DNA of 64,000 bases from Saccharofermentans sp. (lineage in GTDB: Bacteria > Bacillota > Clostridia > Saccharofermentanales > Saccharofermentanaceae): NCBI GenBank assembly GCA_016292215.1, contig JAEFBB010000008.1, forward strand, positions 1 to 64,000, given 5' to 3'. A model generated the notes under the pieces. It was not told where the DNA came from and made no database searches. It worked only from the letters and a program-made list of their open reading frames with translations. How positions within the stretch are numbered: the stretch's first letter is position 1; each line of letters opens with the position of its first letter. Positions 15,283-23,273 of this stretch are shown here, piece after piece. Made by a program: the position numbers and the translations under genes.

Positions 15283-17128
15283 TTTCCATTTAAATAAGCA
15301 GAAAGCTATTACAGCCGAACTGGCCGGGTTTAACGGCCGGAGCGGCTTTTTATCATTTGCGAGACTGATATTTTTCATAGGCTCCGCTGCTCTTATCATC
15401 TGGGGAAGCGTCAGCAGCATCATGGTACCGGTCATCTGCGGTATCTTATTGTTTGCAGCGTTTTTAATGCTCTGCCTTATACACGGAAAAGTACTGGCCC
15501 GCGTCGAATATCTCAATGAACTCGATAAAGTTAATTCTTCATATATGGCAAGGATCAAGGGCGATTTCAATGAGCTCAGGAATATTGCCGTAAAAGACCT
15601 GAAGAGGGCAGAGGATATCGGGCTTGCAAAGAACAGGCTTTACGGCAAGGAGTTCGAAGAGTCCGAGCATGATTACTGCTGCGACCTCGATCTGTTCGGC
15701 AAGAAATCTCTTTTCTCATTGTTTAATGTTTCAGAGACCTCTTTCGGCAGAAAGAGATTTGCCCGGAGCCTTCTTGATCCTCATGTATCTGATATTTCGC
15801 GTGACGAGCTCAAGGCTAAGCAGGAAGCCGTAGCCGAGCTTTGTTCCAAGCCGGATGTCCTGATGGATTATCAGGCTACAGCAAGGTGCGGCCGTATGAC
15901 CAAAGATCCCAAAGCACTTCTTGATTTTTCCGTAACAGGCTCGAAAACAAAGACTGCCTCAAACGTTGCCGGAATATTCGGCTGTGTGATCTGGATCGCT
16001 GTGCCTCTTGCTTATATCTTTTTCCCTGATTATGCTCCTGCTTCGATCATCGGCTGCCTTTTGGTCAACCTGATTATCTGGATGGCAGGCCATGCCGTTA
16101 ACGAGACTTACATCAAAGCCTGTGAAGGCATGCCTTCACAGGTTGCTACTATCCTTAAGCTCTATACGATCCTTGAGAAGACCGGTTTTGAGAATAAGCT
16201 TATAAAGTCCTTGATAAACGGTAAAGGCAAGCAGGAGGGTGCTTTCGAGTCTTTAAAGAGCCTTGAGAAGATCTTAAAGGTCGCTTTGTTAAGAAGCCAG
16301 CCTCTTTTCGCGCTGATATTTAACGTCATAGTTCCTATCGATTATCTGATCTCATTCCTTTTGGGAAACTGGGCGGTCAAGTACGGTAAGAATCTTCCTT
16401 CGCAGATCGATGATCTCGCTGAATTGGAAGCATTAATGTGCGCGGCACAGACAGGACTTGTCCTTCCTGACAGCACATTCCCGGAATTCGTCGAATCTGA
16501 CGATGCAAAAGAAAATGCTTACTTTGAAGGCTTTGATCTTGCCCATCCGCTTATCGAAAGAGAGTCGGTAGTAAGCAACTCTGTAACGGTAGATTCAGAT
16601 ATAGCGATAATAACCGGTTCTAATATGTCAGGTAAGACCACGCTTATAAGAACGGTTGGTGTCTGCACGATACTTGCTCTTACAGGCGGTCTGGTCCCGG
16701 CTTCTAAGCTTAAGCTCGGAAGAATGAGAGTGATGAGTTCAATGAGGATCGTGGACAGCCTTGAAGAGAATATGAGTACATTTAAAGCAGAGCTCATCAG
16801 GATCTCCGGAATAGTCAATGCTGCAGGCAATGACAAACCGCTGTTGTTCCTGATCGATGAGATATTCAGAGGAACCAATTCAGATGACAGGACCGAAGGC
16901 GCACTGACAGTCTTAAAGAAGCTGTCTAAGCCTTGCATTTGCGGACTCATGACTACGCATGATTATGCATTGATCGACAAGACGGAAGAAGGATTCGGAA
17001 ATATCAGATATTATCACTTCTCCGAATCCTACACAGACACAGGCATCAACTTCGATTATAAGCTGACCTCAGGAATCAGCAGACAATCCAACGCTAAATA
17101 CCTTATGAAGCTCGTTGGTATCGAATAA
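15266..17128 (+). CDS. Membrane-anchored MutS-like ATPase
   Basis: The start is the ATG at 15266, inside the end of the sirtuin gene, preceded by AAGAAGG. The 620-residue protein has two N-terminal transmembrane helices (about residues 27-70), a MutS-like core/clamp region with two further hydrophobic segments (about 228-280), and a C-terminal MutS ATPase. Walker A is 'GSNMSGKTT' near residue 451, Walker B is 'FLIDEIFRGTNS' near 530, and a 'TTHDYAL' switch follows. The mismatch-reading N-terminal domain of MutS is missing, so mismatch repair is unlikely. Proteins of this architecture are common in Bacillota and, to my knowledge, not functionally defined. It is co-transcribed with the sirtuin. 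Confidence 0.85.
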   Translation: MKANLDFHLNKQKAITAELAGFNGRSGFLSFARLIFFIGSAALIIWGSVSSIMVPVICGILLFAAFLMLCLIHGKVLARVEYLNELDKVNSSYMARIKGDFNELRNIAVKDLKRAEDIGLAKNRLYGKEFEESEHDYCCDLDLFGKKSLFSLFNVSETSFGRKRFARSLLDPHVSDISRDELKAKQEAVAELCSKPDVLMDYQATARCGRMTKDPKALLDFSVTGSKTKTASNVAGIFGCVIWIAVPLAYIFFPDYAPASIIGCLLVNLIIWMAGHAVNETYIKACEGMPSQVATILKLYTILEKTGFENKLIKSLINGKGKQEGAFESLKSLEKILKVALLRSQPLFALIFNVIVPIDYLISFLLGNWAVKYGKNLPSQIDDLAELEALMCAAQTGLVLPDSTFPEFVESDDAKENAYFEGFDLAHPLIERESVVSNSVTVDSDIAIITGSNMSGKTTLIRTVGVCTILALTGGLVPASKLKLGRMRVMSSMRIVDSLEENMSTFKAELIRISGIVNAAGNDKPLLFLIDEIFRGTNSDDRTEGALTVLKKLSKPCICGLMTTHDYALIDKTEEGFGNIRYYHFSESYTDTGINFDYKLTSGISRQSNAKYLMKLVGIE

Positions 17129-17194
17129 CAGCCATTTTTTGCAAATATCGTATATTTTATATTTAATTAGATATAATTAATCGGATAAATAGCG

Positions 17195-17223
17195 TTGATT
17201 TAACATTCTAGATTGTATAGAAT
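17195..17223 (+). promoter_or_regulatory. Sigma-A-type promoter for the kinase-vWA-PP2C operon
   Basis: TTGATT at 17195-17200, 17 bases, TAGAAT at 17218-17223, with GGAGAGAAGG just upstream of the kinase start at 17255. Confidence 0.6.
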
Positions 17224-17254
17224 TACAGTGGAGAGAAGGTTTTGAAGTGCTTTT

Positions 17255-18976
17255 ATGTTCGAAGGATTAAGTAGGTATCTGTCGATCGTTCTTGATTACT
17301 CCGTAGTTTTGGAATATTCCAACGGAGTATGGTTTGATGAACTTTTATCTCTTTTTAACGACTATGGTATCGACTGTTATGTCAATGATACCTTCAAAGT
17401 ACTCCATAAATGTGTAGTTGCCCAGAATGACGTTAAGGATAAGCACGTTCAGGGCGCAATGCGTTCTCTGATGCAGAGCCTCCTTACAACTAACAGACTT
17501 CACCTTATCAATACATGCAATACAGAAAGATTCATCGAGCAGGTTAATGAACTCAATGAGTCTGTCCTTCTCACCACCAAGAAGAGTATTCTTGCCAAGA
17601 GGCTTTATGAGATAGCACCGGAGTTTGATCACGATGTTGCTATTCTTTCGCCTACGGGTCTTAAGATATATCCTTCTGTCGCCCGGATGATAGAGGATAA
17701 CCCGCTTCCGTCTTTAAGTAATCTCGCCAAGAACAACACATTCCTTGATGCTGATGCGAGAGCAAGCATCGGTGATGTTGTGACTTACAATAACGGCGAG
17801 AAGCTTACGCTTGAGAAGAGGCTTTCAGGCGGTGCGGAAGGCATGGTTTTTGTTACAGATAATCCGAAGTATGTCGCAAAGATATACCACAAAGGCGTTA
17901 TTACCCCGTTAAGATGGGCAAAGCTTAAAAAGCTTACCGATCTTGGCATTACATCATCAGGATTCTGCTGTCCTCAGCACCTTCTCTATTTCCGCGGAAT
18001 TCCTGTAGGTTATACGATGTTTATGGGTAAGGGCACTACATTAAGCAATGTTTTCGACGGCCCTGACGCAATACTCGAAAGCTATCCCGACTGGACCAGA
18101 CTCGATGTTGTCGAGACACTTCTCTCTCTTATCGACAAATATCTTTATCTGCATATGCACGACGTTGTTGCCGGTGATATCCAGCTTAAGAACGCTTTGA
18201 TCTACGATTCGGTAACACAGTATCTGATCGACATGGACAGTGTCCAGATCGGCAATCTTCCTTGCCCTGTCGGCACAGAGGACTTTACGGATCCCGCACT
18301 TTGGGGAAAAGATTTCTCAGGATTTGTCAGGACATTGTCTGACGAAGACTACTCTATCTCGATGCTTGTTTTCTCCGTGCTTTTCTGCGGTCTTCATCCC
18401 TATGCTACAAGGAACGGCGCTGAGACGTTAAGGGAAGAGATATTGAGTCATAATTTCCCTTATGATCTTGATAATGCCGATACCGAGCACATTCCGTTAG
18501 GCGGTTATGATCATATCTGGGAATATCTCCCTGAATATCTGCGCAAGATGCTTTACAGGACTTTCAAAGAAGGAAAGTATTATGAAGCAGTCTGCTGGAG
18601 AGATGCTGTCGGAAAGTATATGCACGAGCTTGAGACCTGTGCTTATGATGATGCTGAAGCGTATAAGCTTTTCCCTTGCGAGGACTATAAGCAGGTAAGC
18701 ATCAATGTTGAAGAATTAAGAGAACAGCTCGCAGCTAAAAACAACAAAGCACATGCTGCAGCAGACAGGGCAGCTGAGCCTAAGCCGAAGTTTGAGAGAA
18801 AGACGTTTGCAAATGCGCCTACGGGAGCATATGTTTCTGCAAGTGTCGGAGGTAATTCGCTTAGACCTTTGAATTTTAATTCTCCGGATGAAAAGAATAC
18901 TAATTCAAGTTCTTCCGGCTACGATAATTCTGCTGGTACTGCCAAGAATAAGAAGAAATTCTTCGGCCTGTTCTGA
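17255..18976 (+). CDS. Atypical Ser/Thr kinase of a kinase-vWA-PP2C module (YegI-like)
   Basis: The N-terminal 150 residues form a separate domain with alternating strands and helices, possibly PIN-like ('IVLDYSVVLEYSNG'), which I cannot assign with certainty. Residues about 185-470 form a protein-kinase-like fold: glycine loop 'SGGAEGMVF' (191-199), ATP-binding Lys209 in 'YVAKIY', catalytic loop Asp308 and Asn313 in 'GDIQLKNAL', and metal-binding Asp326 in 'LIDMDS' in place of DFG. The last 90 residues are low-complexity and basic at the end. The order kinase, vWA, PP2C resembles the E. coli yegI/yegL/yegK set and the TerY-phosphorylation triads described from comparative genomics. It is probably cytoplasmic. 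Confidence 0.8.
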   Translation: MFEGLSRYLSIVLDYSVVLEYSNGVWFDELLSLFNDYGIDCYVNDTFKVLHKCVVAQNDVKDKHVQGAMRSLMQSLLTTNRLHLINTCNTERFIEQVNELNESVLLTTKKSILAKRLYEIAPEFDHDVAILSPTGLKIYPSVARMIEDNPLPSLSNLAKNNTFLDADARASIGDVVTYNNGEKLTLEKRLSGGAEGMVFVTDNPKYVAKIYHKGVITPLRWAKLKKLTDLGITSSGFCCPQHLLYFRGIPVGYTMFMGKGTTLSNVFDGPDAILESYPDWTRLDVVETLLSLIDKYLYLHMHDVVAGDIQLKNALIYDSVTQYLIDMDSVQIGNLPCPVGTEDFTDPALWGKDFSGFVRTLSDEDYSISMLVFSVLFCGLHPYATRNGAETLREEILSHNFPYDLDNADTEHIPLGGYDHIWEYLPEYLRKMLYRTFKEGKYYEAVCWRDAVGKYMHELETCAYDDAEAYKLFPCEDYKQVSINVEELREQLAAKNNKAHAAADRAAEPKPKFERKTFANAPTGAYVSASVGGNSLRPLNFNSPDEKNTNSSSSGYDNSAGTAKNKKKFFGLF

Positions 18977-19031
18977 TATATCTGATATAATCTCATAAGA
19001 TATAAAACTCACGAAAATTCGGAGGATTATT

Positions 19032-19763
19032 ATGTTGGAAAATTTTTCAAGCTCTGATTTCGGTTCGAGCACAAAAAGAAGACTTCCTATCTGCTTTGCG
19101 CTTGATACATCCGGTTCCATGATGGGCATACCGATTAAGCAGCTTAATATGGGACTTCAGAACTTCGTTGCTTCCATCAAGTCTAATGATGATACAAGAT
19201 CTTCTACGGATATAGCTATCGTTACTTTCGGTTCTAAAGTAGATATCGTAATGCCTTTCGGTAAGATCTCCAAGGATAAGGGCATTCCTGAGATCAAGGC
19301 TTCGACGACACTCACACCTATCGGTGAAGGAGTCCTTACTGCATTAGAGCTTCTTAACGCCAGAAAAGAAGGCTACAAGCAGATGGGCATCAAGTATTTC
19401 CAGCCCTGGCTCGTAGTAATTACAGACGGCGCGCCCCAGGGCCCTAACGCTGTCGCAAATATGGAGCTTGCGATCAAGGCCTGCAATGAGCTTGAGCGCG
19501 ACGACAAGCTCGTAGTATTCAATATCGGCGTCGGTTCCGGTGTTGACTTTGACTGTCTTAAGAGACTTTCCGTTAAGAGAGAAGAGCCTATTTCCATCAA
19601 TTCTACGGATTTCGGCAAACTCTTCGAATTCCTCGGATCTTCATCATCATCTATCGTATCTTCCGGTATGAACGATGATGCCCTTTATACAATGGATACA
19701 GCACCTCAAGGTACTGCTGTTGATATTGATGATTTCATGAAATTCATTAACGAGGACGAATAA
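19032..19763 (+). CDS. vWA-domain protein (YegL/TerY-like)
   Basis: Nearly the whole protein is a von Willebrand A domain with an intact metal-ion-dependent adhesion site: D-T-S-G-S in 'ALDTSGSMMG', the Thr of 'TTLTPIGEG', and Asp in 'VVITDGAPQG'. TerY/YegL proteins are cytoplasmic vWA proteins that pair with a PP2C phosphatase and a kinase. Its role is likely to be a metal-dependent scaffold or a substrate of the kinase. GGAGGA precedes the ATG. Its stop overlaps the PP2C start by one base (TAATG), which suggests translational coupling. The C-terminal tail is acidic. Confidence 0.88.
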   Translation: MLENFSSSDFGSSTKRRLPICFALDTSGSMMGIPIKQLNMGLQNFVASIKSNDDTRSSTDIAIVTFGSKVDIVMPFGKISKDKGIPEIKASTTLTPIGEGVLTALELLNARKEGYKQMGIKYFQPWLVVITDGAPQGPNAVANMELAIKACNELERDDKLVVFNIGVGSGVDFDCLKRLSVKREEPISINSTDFGKLFEFLGSSSSSIVSSGMNDDALYTMDTAPQGTAVDIDDFMKFINEDE

Positions 19764-20842
19764 TGTATACGGGAATTACAGTTGGCGCAATTACTACTAT
19801 CGGTAATAAGCATGTCAACCGCGGAACTCCTTGCGAGGATGCTTCATACGCAGTTACAAAAAACGGCGTATCGGTTGTATGTATTGCTGACGGAGCCGGC
19901 GGTAAGCAGTATACGGATGCAAGATTCGGTTCTGACTGTGCGGTCCATGTAATTACAGATATTCTCTGTGAGCATTTCGATGCTTTGTACAGCGAGAACA
20001 GGGAGGCAGCCGTAAGGGGATATCTTATGGCTAAGCTTCGTGTCGCTTTCGCGGGTATCATGGAAGAGCGCACCATCGATGTGATCGACAGATTGTCCTG
20101 CACGCTTCTTTTCGTAGCGGTCAAGGACAGAAGAATGATGATCGGACACATCGGCGACGGCTTGATCGTAAGGATCTCGCCCTCAGGTGTCAGCCCTATC
20201 TCGATGCCGCAGAACGATAAGGACGGCAAGACATACTTTGTTACTGCCGCTCATGCAGATAACTATCTGCGTTTCCTTAAGACGACTGTCGATGATGTGC
20301 ATGCCATTGCGCTCATGACAGACGGCGTACAGGACAGCGTATATAACGAAGAAGCGGGACTCGTCAAGCCTGTCGTAGCCAAGATGGCAGAGACATTTAC
20401 TGCCGGCAGGGAAGAAGGCGAGAAGTCCGTGCTTGAGACCGTACAGAAATTCATCGTAGGTTCAAGCAACGCGAGTGATGATGCAAGCTTCGGTGTAATG
20501 CTTTTTGAGGGGACAAAAGCACCGGATCCGAATACTCTTGAGAGTTCGGCCGAAAAGTTTGAATCATCAGCTGAGACATTTAAGGATCTGTCACAGGCCA
20601 TCAAGCCTGAACTCGTGAATGCGCACGAGATAATTAAGAAGTGCGCAGGAGAAGGATCAGAGCAGGCTCCGGAAACAGCCGGGGAGGAGGCACCGGAGAC
20701 AAAAGAACCGGAGGTGGCAGCGGCCGAGACACAGCCGAAGCAGCCTTCGAGAGTAAGCAAGCTCTCGATCATAATGTTAGGTATCGGTTTAGCGTTGTTT
20801 ATTATCGGATTAATAGAGTTAGTACTTGCTTTTAAAGGATGA
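19763..20842 (+). CDS. PP2C-type phosphatase with C-terminal membrane anchor (YegK-like)
   Basis: A PP2C-family domain (about residues 1-250) keeps the metal-binding motifs: 'CEDAS', 'IADGAGG', 'GHIGDG', 'LMTDGV' and 'SDDAS'. An Ala/Glu/Pro-rich linker (about 290-335) leads to a C-terminal transmembrane helix (about 336-357) ending in 'AFKG', so the enzyme should be tail-anchored facing the cytoplasm. It is expected to remove phosphates placed by the upstream kinase, perhaps on the vWA or the downstream coiled-coil protein. It is different from the classical Stp-type PP2C encoded at 57430. Confidence 0.88.
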   Translation: MYTGITVGAITTIGNKHVNRGTPCEDASYAVTKNGVSVVCIADGAGGKQYTDARFGSDCAVHVITDILCEHFDALYSENREAAVRGYLMAKLRVAFAGIMEERTIDVIDRLSCTLLFVAVKDRRMMIGHIGDGLIVRISPSGVSPISMPQNDKDGKTYFVTAAHADNYLRFLKTTVDDVHAIALMTDGVQDSVYNEEAGLVKPVVAKMAETFTAGREEGEKSVLETVQKFIVGSSNASDDASFGVMLFEGTKAPDPNTLESSAEKFESSAETFKDLSQAIKPELVNAHEIIKKCAGEGSEQAPETAGEEAPETKEPEVAAAETQPKQPSRVSKLSIIMLGIGLALFIIGLIELVLAFKG

Positions 20843-20848
20843 CGGGTT

Positions 20849-21796
20849 ATGAGAGAAGAAAAGAAATATGAAGTGCTTCCCGGAGTTGAGCTTCCGGATA
20901 TTAAAGCTATCAATGCGGCTGCATCTGACTTCAGTGTTTCCGAGGTCGGTGACGTAGATATCAATACGGCTGCTTTTGCCGTAACTGAGAGTATTACCGA
21001 TGCAGTCGTACCTGCAGTAACTGCTGAAGAGCTTGCAAATCTGCAGTCTCTCGGCAATAAGGTCGCTGAAGAGGAGGCTCGTTCTCAGGCTGAAAGCCGC
21101 AAGAAGATGGATGCCATCATGAGCAAGGCCGTTCATGCTTCCGAGTCCATCAGTGATCTTAAGTCTTCGAACATCAGTAAGGCTAACGAAGAGAAGCGTA
21201 AAGCTATTGAAGAAAGCCTGAAGGCTGAGCAGGATCAGAAGGCTGAAGAAGAGGCCAAGAACAAAGCGCGCGAAGAGCGCCGTCTCCTCCAGCAGAGACT
21301 TCTTGAAGAAGCCAAGGAACGCGCTGCCAAGGAAGCTGAAGAAAAGGCAGCACGAGAAGCCGCCCGGGCTGAAGAGGAAGCCAAAAAGGCAGCAGAAGAA
21401 GCTGCTGCTGCACAGGCTGCCAAGGAAGCTGAAGAGAAGGCTGCCCAGGAAGCTGAAGAAAAAGAGATCCGTGAAGCTGCAGAAAGAGCAGTCAGAGAGG
21501 CTCTCGAATATAAGAAGCCTGAGCCCGAAGAAGTTAAGCCTGAACAGGCACCCGCAGAACAGGCTGCTGCCGAGACTCCGGCAGCTGCACAGGAAGCTAA
21601 GACTGTTGAAGAACCTAAGGCAGAAGAGCCTAAGGCTGAAGCAGTTGCTGAAGAAGCTAAGGCAGAGGAGCCCAAGGCTGAAGAACCTAAGAAGCCTATG
21701 GTTCCTATCTGGGAACAGAAGAGAACTACGACGATCGTTTCTTCAGAAGAGACTTTCGACGACTTCAAGGAATTCCTGGACGACGACTTCCAGTAA
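20849..21796 (+). CDS. Ala/Glu/Lys-rich coiled-coil protein of the kinase-vWA-PP2C operon
   Basis: A 315-residue protein with a short conserved-looking N-terminus, a long heptad-like segment (about residues 65-225) of repeated E-E-A-K/E-K-A-A-x-E units, a Pro/Glu/Ala/Lys repeat region (about 225-285), and a distinct C-terminus with 'MVPIWEQKRTTTI' and an acidic end. I do not recognise a family. It is translated six bases after the PP2C gene with no terminator between, so it probably works with the kinase module, perhaps as its phosphorylated target or filament. Low-complexity composition makes homology searches unreliable. A terminator follows. Confidence 0.75.
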   Translation: MREEKKYEVLPGVELPDIKAINAAASDFSVSEVGDVDINTAAFAVTESITDAVVPAVTAEELANLQSLGNKVAEEEARSQAESRKKMDAIMSKAVHASESISDLKSSNISKANEEKRKAIEESLKAEQDQKAEEEAKNKAREERRLLQQRLLEEAKERAAKEAEEKAAREAARAEEEAKKAAEEAAAAQAAKEAEEKAAQEAEEKEIREAAERAVREALEYKKPEPEEVKPEQAPAEQAAAETPAAAQEAKTVEEPKAEEPKAEAVAEEAKAEEPKAEEPKKPMVPIWEQKRTTTIVSSEETFDDFKEFLDDDFQ

Positions 21797-21817
21797 GCAC
21801 AAATACAATCAAAACAA

Positions 21818-21850
21818 AAAGCGCTCCGTGATTCACGAAGCGCTTTCTTT
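21818..21850. terminator. Bidirectional intrinsic terminator
   Basis: A 13-bp stem (AAAGCGCTCCGTG at 21818-21830, complement 21834-21846, one wobble) with an ATT loop. A-rich on the left and T-rich on the right, it can serve both the coiled-coil gene (plus) and the tRNA-Lys (minus). It is nearly the same as the stem after the tRNA-Arg. Confidence 0.88.
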
Positions 21851-21854
21851 TGGT

Positions 21855-21930
21855 TGGTGCACCTCCAGGGACTCGAACCCTGGGCCCACTGATTAAGAGT
21901 CAGTTGCTCTACCATCTGAGCTAGAGGTGC
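21855..21930 (-). tRNA. tRNA-Lys (anticodon CTT)
   Basis: Read on the minus strand: acceptor GCACCTC/GAGGTGC, D arm GCTC/GAGC, anticodon stem ACTGA/TCAGT with loop CTCTTAA, T loop TTCGAGT, discriminator A and encoded CCA. Anticodon CTT reads AAG, a frequent Lys codon in these genes. Confidence 0.95.
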
Positions 21931-22021
21931 GTTAACAACGTCAGTTATTATAGCCATAAGGGTTTTACAAGTCAACACCTATTTTTATGTAATGACGTTT
22001 TTTAAGTCGTTTGTATGTGCC

Positions 22022-23161
22022 TCAGTCGAAAAAGCCCGTCATATCAACTGAATTGAAGTCATCTTTAAGAGGCAGGGAGACAGGATGGCCTTCCTTGGCT
22101 GACTTATAGATGCCGAGGAGAGTATCGACTGAAGAGAATCCTGCATAAGCGTCTGCGATAGGATTCTTGTTCTCTATAACTGAATCACAGAGATCTTTAT
22201 AGATACCGAGATGCGGGTTAAGAGCGCACTTATATGAGAAAAGACCGCCTGTCTTGAACTGCTTGCGGATGTAATAACCGTTCAGCTTCTTGGTCTTGCC
22301 GTTGGGCTTAACTCCGTAGACTGCGATGTGGGGCTTGCCGGAATCGAGTCCCATGGTGAGCTGGGCATTCTCGCAGAAGACTGAGAACTCTGCCGTATGC
22401 TTGGAAGGGATAGTGGCCGTCGTGCCTTCGATCTGTGCGAGGGCTCCGTTCTCAAGTCTTAATACAGCCATACCGAGATCTTCTGCTTCTATATTTCTTA
22501 TGCGCTTGGCGATCATGGCGGAAGCCTCTTCGGGCTCTGAACCCATAAGCCATACGAGAAGGTCGATGGCATGGATAGTCTGGTTCATGAGGGCGCCGCC
22601 GTCACTCTTCCAGGTGCCGCGCCAAGCAGCGCTCTGATAGTAATCCTCGCCGTGTCCCCAGCGGACATAGATAGAGCCGTGAGTTACCTTGCCGAACTTG
22701 CCTTCGGCGATATCTTCTTTGATAAGACCTACGATAGGGAGGTAACGGTATATGTGTCCCATTGCGATCTTAAGACCTGTTTTACCGGACAGCTCAAAGA
22801 TCTCTCTGGCCTCTGATACTGACATTGTCATGGGCTTCTCGAGAAGGAGATTTGATCCGTGTTCCATTGCGTATTTGGCAATCTGGAAATGAAGTCCCGA
22901 AGGAACCGTAACAGATACTATGGAAGGCTTAACTTCATCAATGGCGGTCTTATAGTCACTGTATTGCTTTACGCCCGCAAAACCCTTAACAGAGCCTAAG
23001 AGCCTTTTCGCTGAATCGGGATTGGTATCTACGACAGCCTTAAGCTCTAACCCCTTAAGCTTGGAGATAGCCTTCAAATGCTTTTCTGCGACTCTTCCGC
23101 AACCGATGATGATGACGGATAACGGTGCTGATACTGAAGATGTAGTTGTATTCTCGGCCAT
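22022..23161 (-). CDS. Gfo/Idh/MocA-family oxidoreductase
   Basis: A 379-residue NAD(P)-dependent dehydrogenase. The Rossmann motif 'IIGCGRVAEKHLKAI' lies at about residues 18-32, and the family's catalytic-lysine motif is 'LLEKPMTMS' near 117. The C-terminal half has the alpha/beta substrate domain ('GRGTWKSDGGALMNQTIHAIDLL' type pattern, here 'GTWKSDGGALMNQ'). Members oxidise sugars, inositols or bile pigments; the substrate cannot be set from sequence. GGAGGC precedes the ATG on the minus strand. It stands alone, divergent from the nucleoside phosphorylase gene. Confidence 0.9.
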   Translation of the reverse strand: MAENTTTSSVSAPLSVIIIGCGRVAEKHLKAISKLKGLELKAVVDTNPDSAKRLLGSVKGFAGVKQYSDYKTAIDEVKPSIVSVTVPSGLHFQIAKYAMEHGSNLLLEKPMTMSVSEAREIFELSGKTGLKIAMGHIYRYLPIVGLIKEDIAEGKFGKVTHGSIYVRWGHGEDYYQSAAWRGTWKSDGGALMNQTIHAIDLLVWLMGSEPEEASAMIAKRIRNIEAEDLGMAVLRLENGALAQIEGTTATIPSKHTAEFSVFCENAQLTMGLDSGKPHIAVYGVKPNGKTKKLNGYYIRKQFKTGGLFSYKCALNPHLGIYKDLCDSVIENKNPIADAYAGFSSVDTLLGIYKSAKEGHPVSLPLKDDFNSVDMTGFFD

Positions 23162-23273
23162 TTAAAGCCTCCGTAAGGTTTTGTGATTTGAAATAGTTTA
23201 GCACAAAAGGAAAATTTAACACGTATATTGATTATAATATCTTTATTAGGACCTTTAACGGAGGTGATCTTCC

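Noticed and set aside
21235-21978. Ser/Ala-rich minus-strand frame and an Arg/Lys/Leu-rich alternative plus-strand frame over the coiled-coil gene
   Set aside because: Both are shadows of a low-complexity Ala/Glu/Lys gene. The minus frame also runs through a tRNA.
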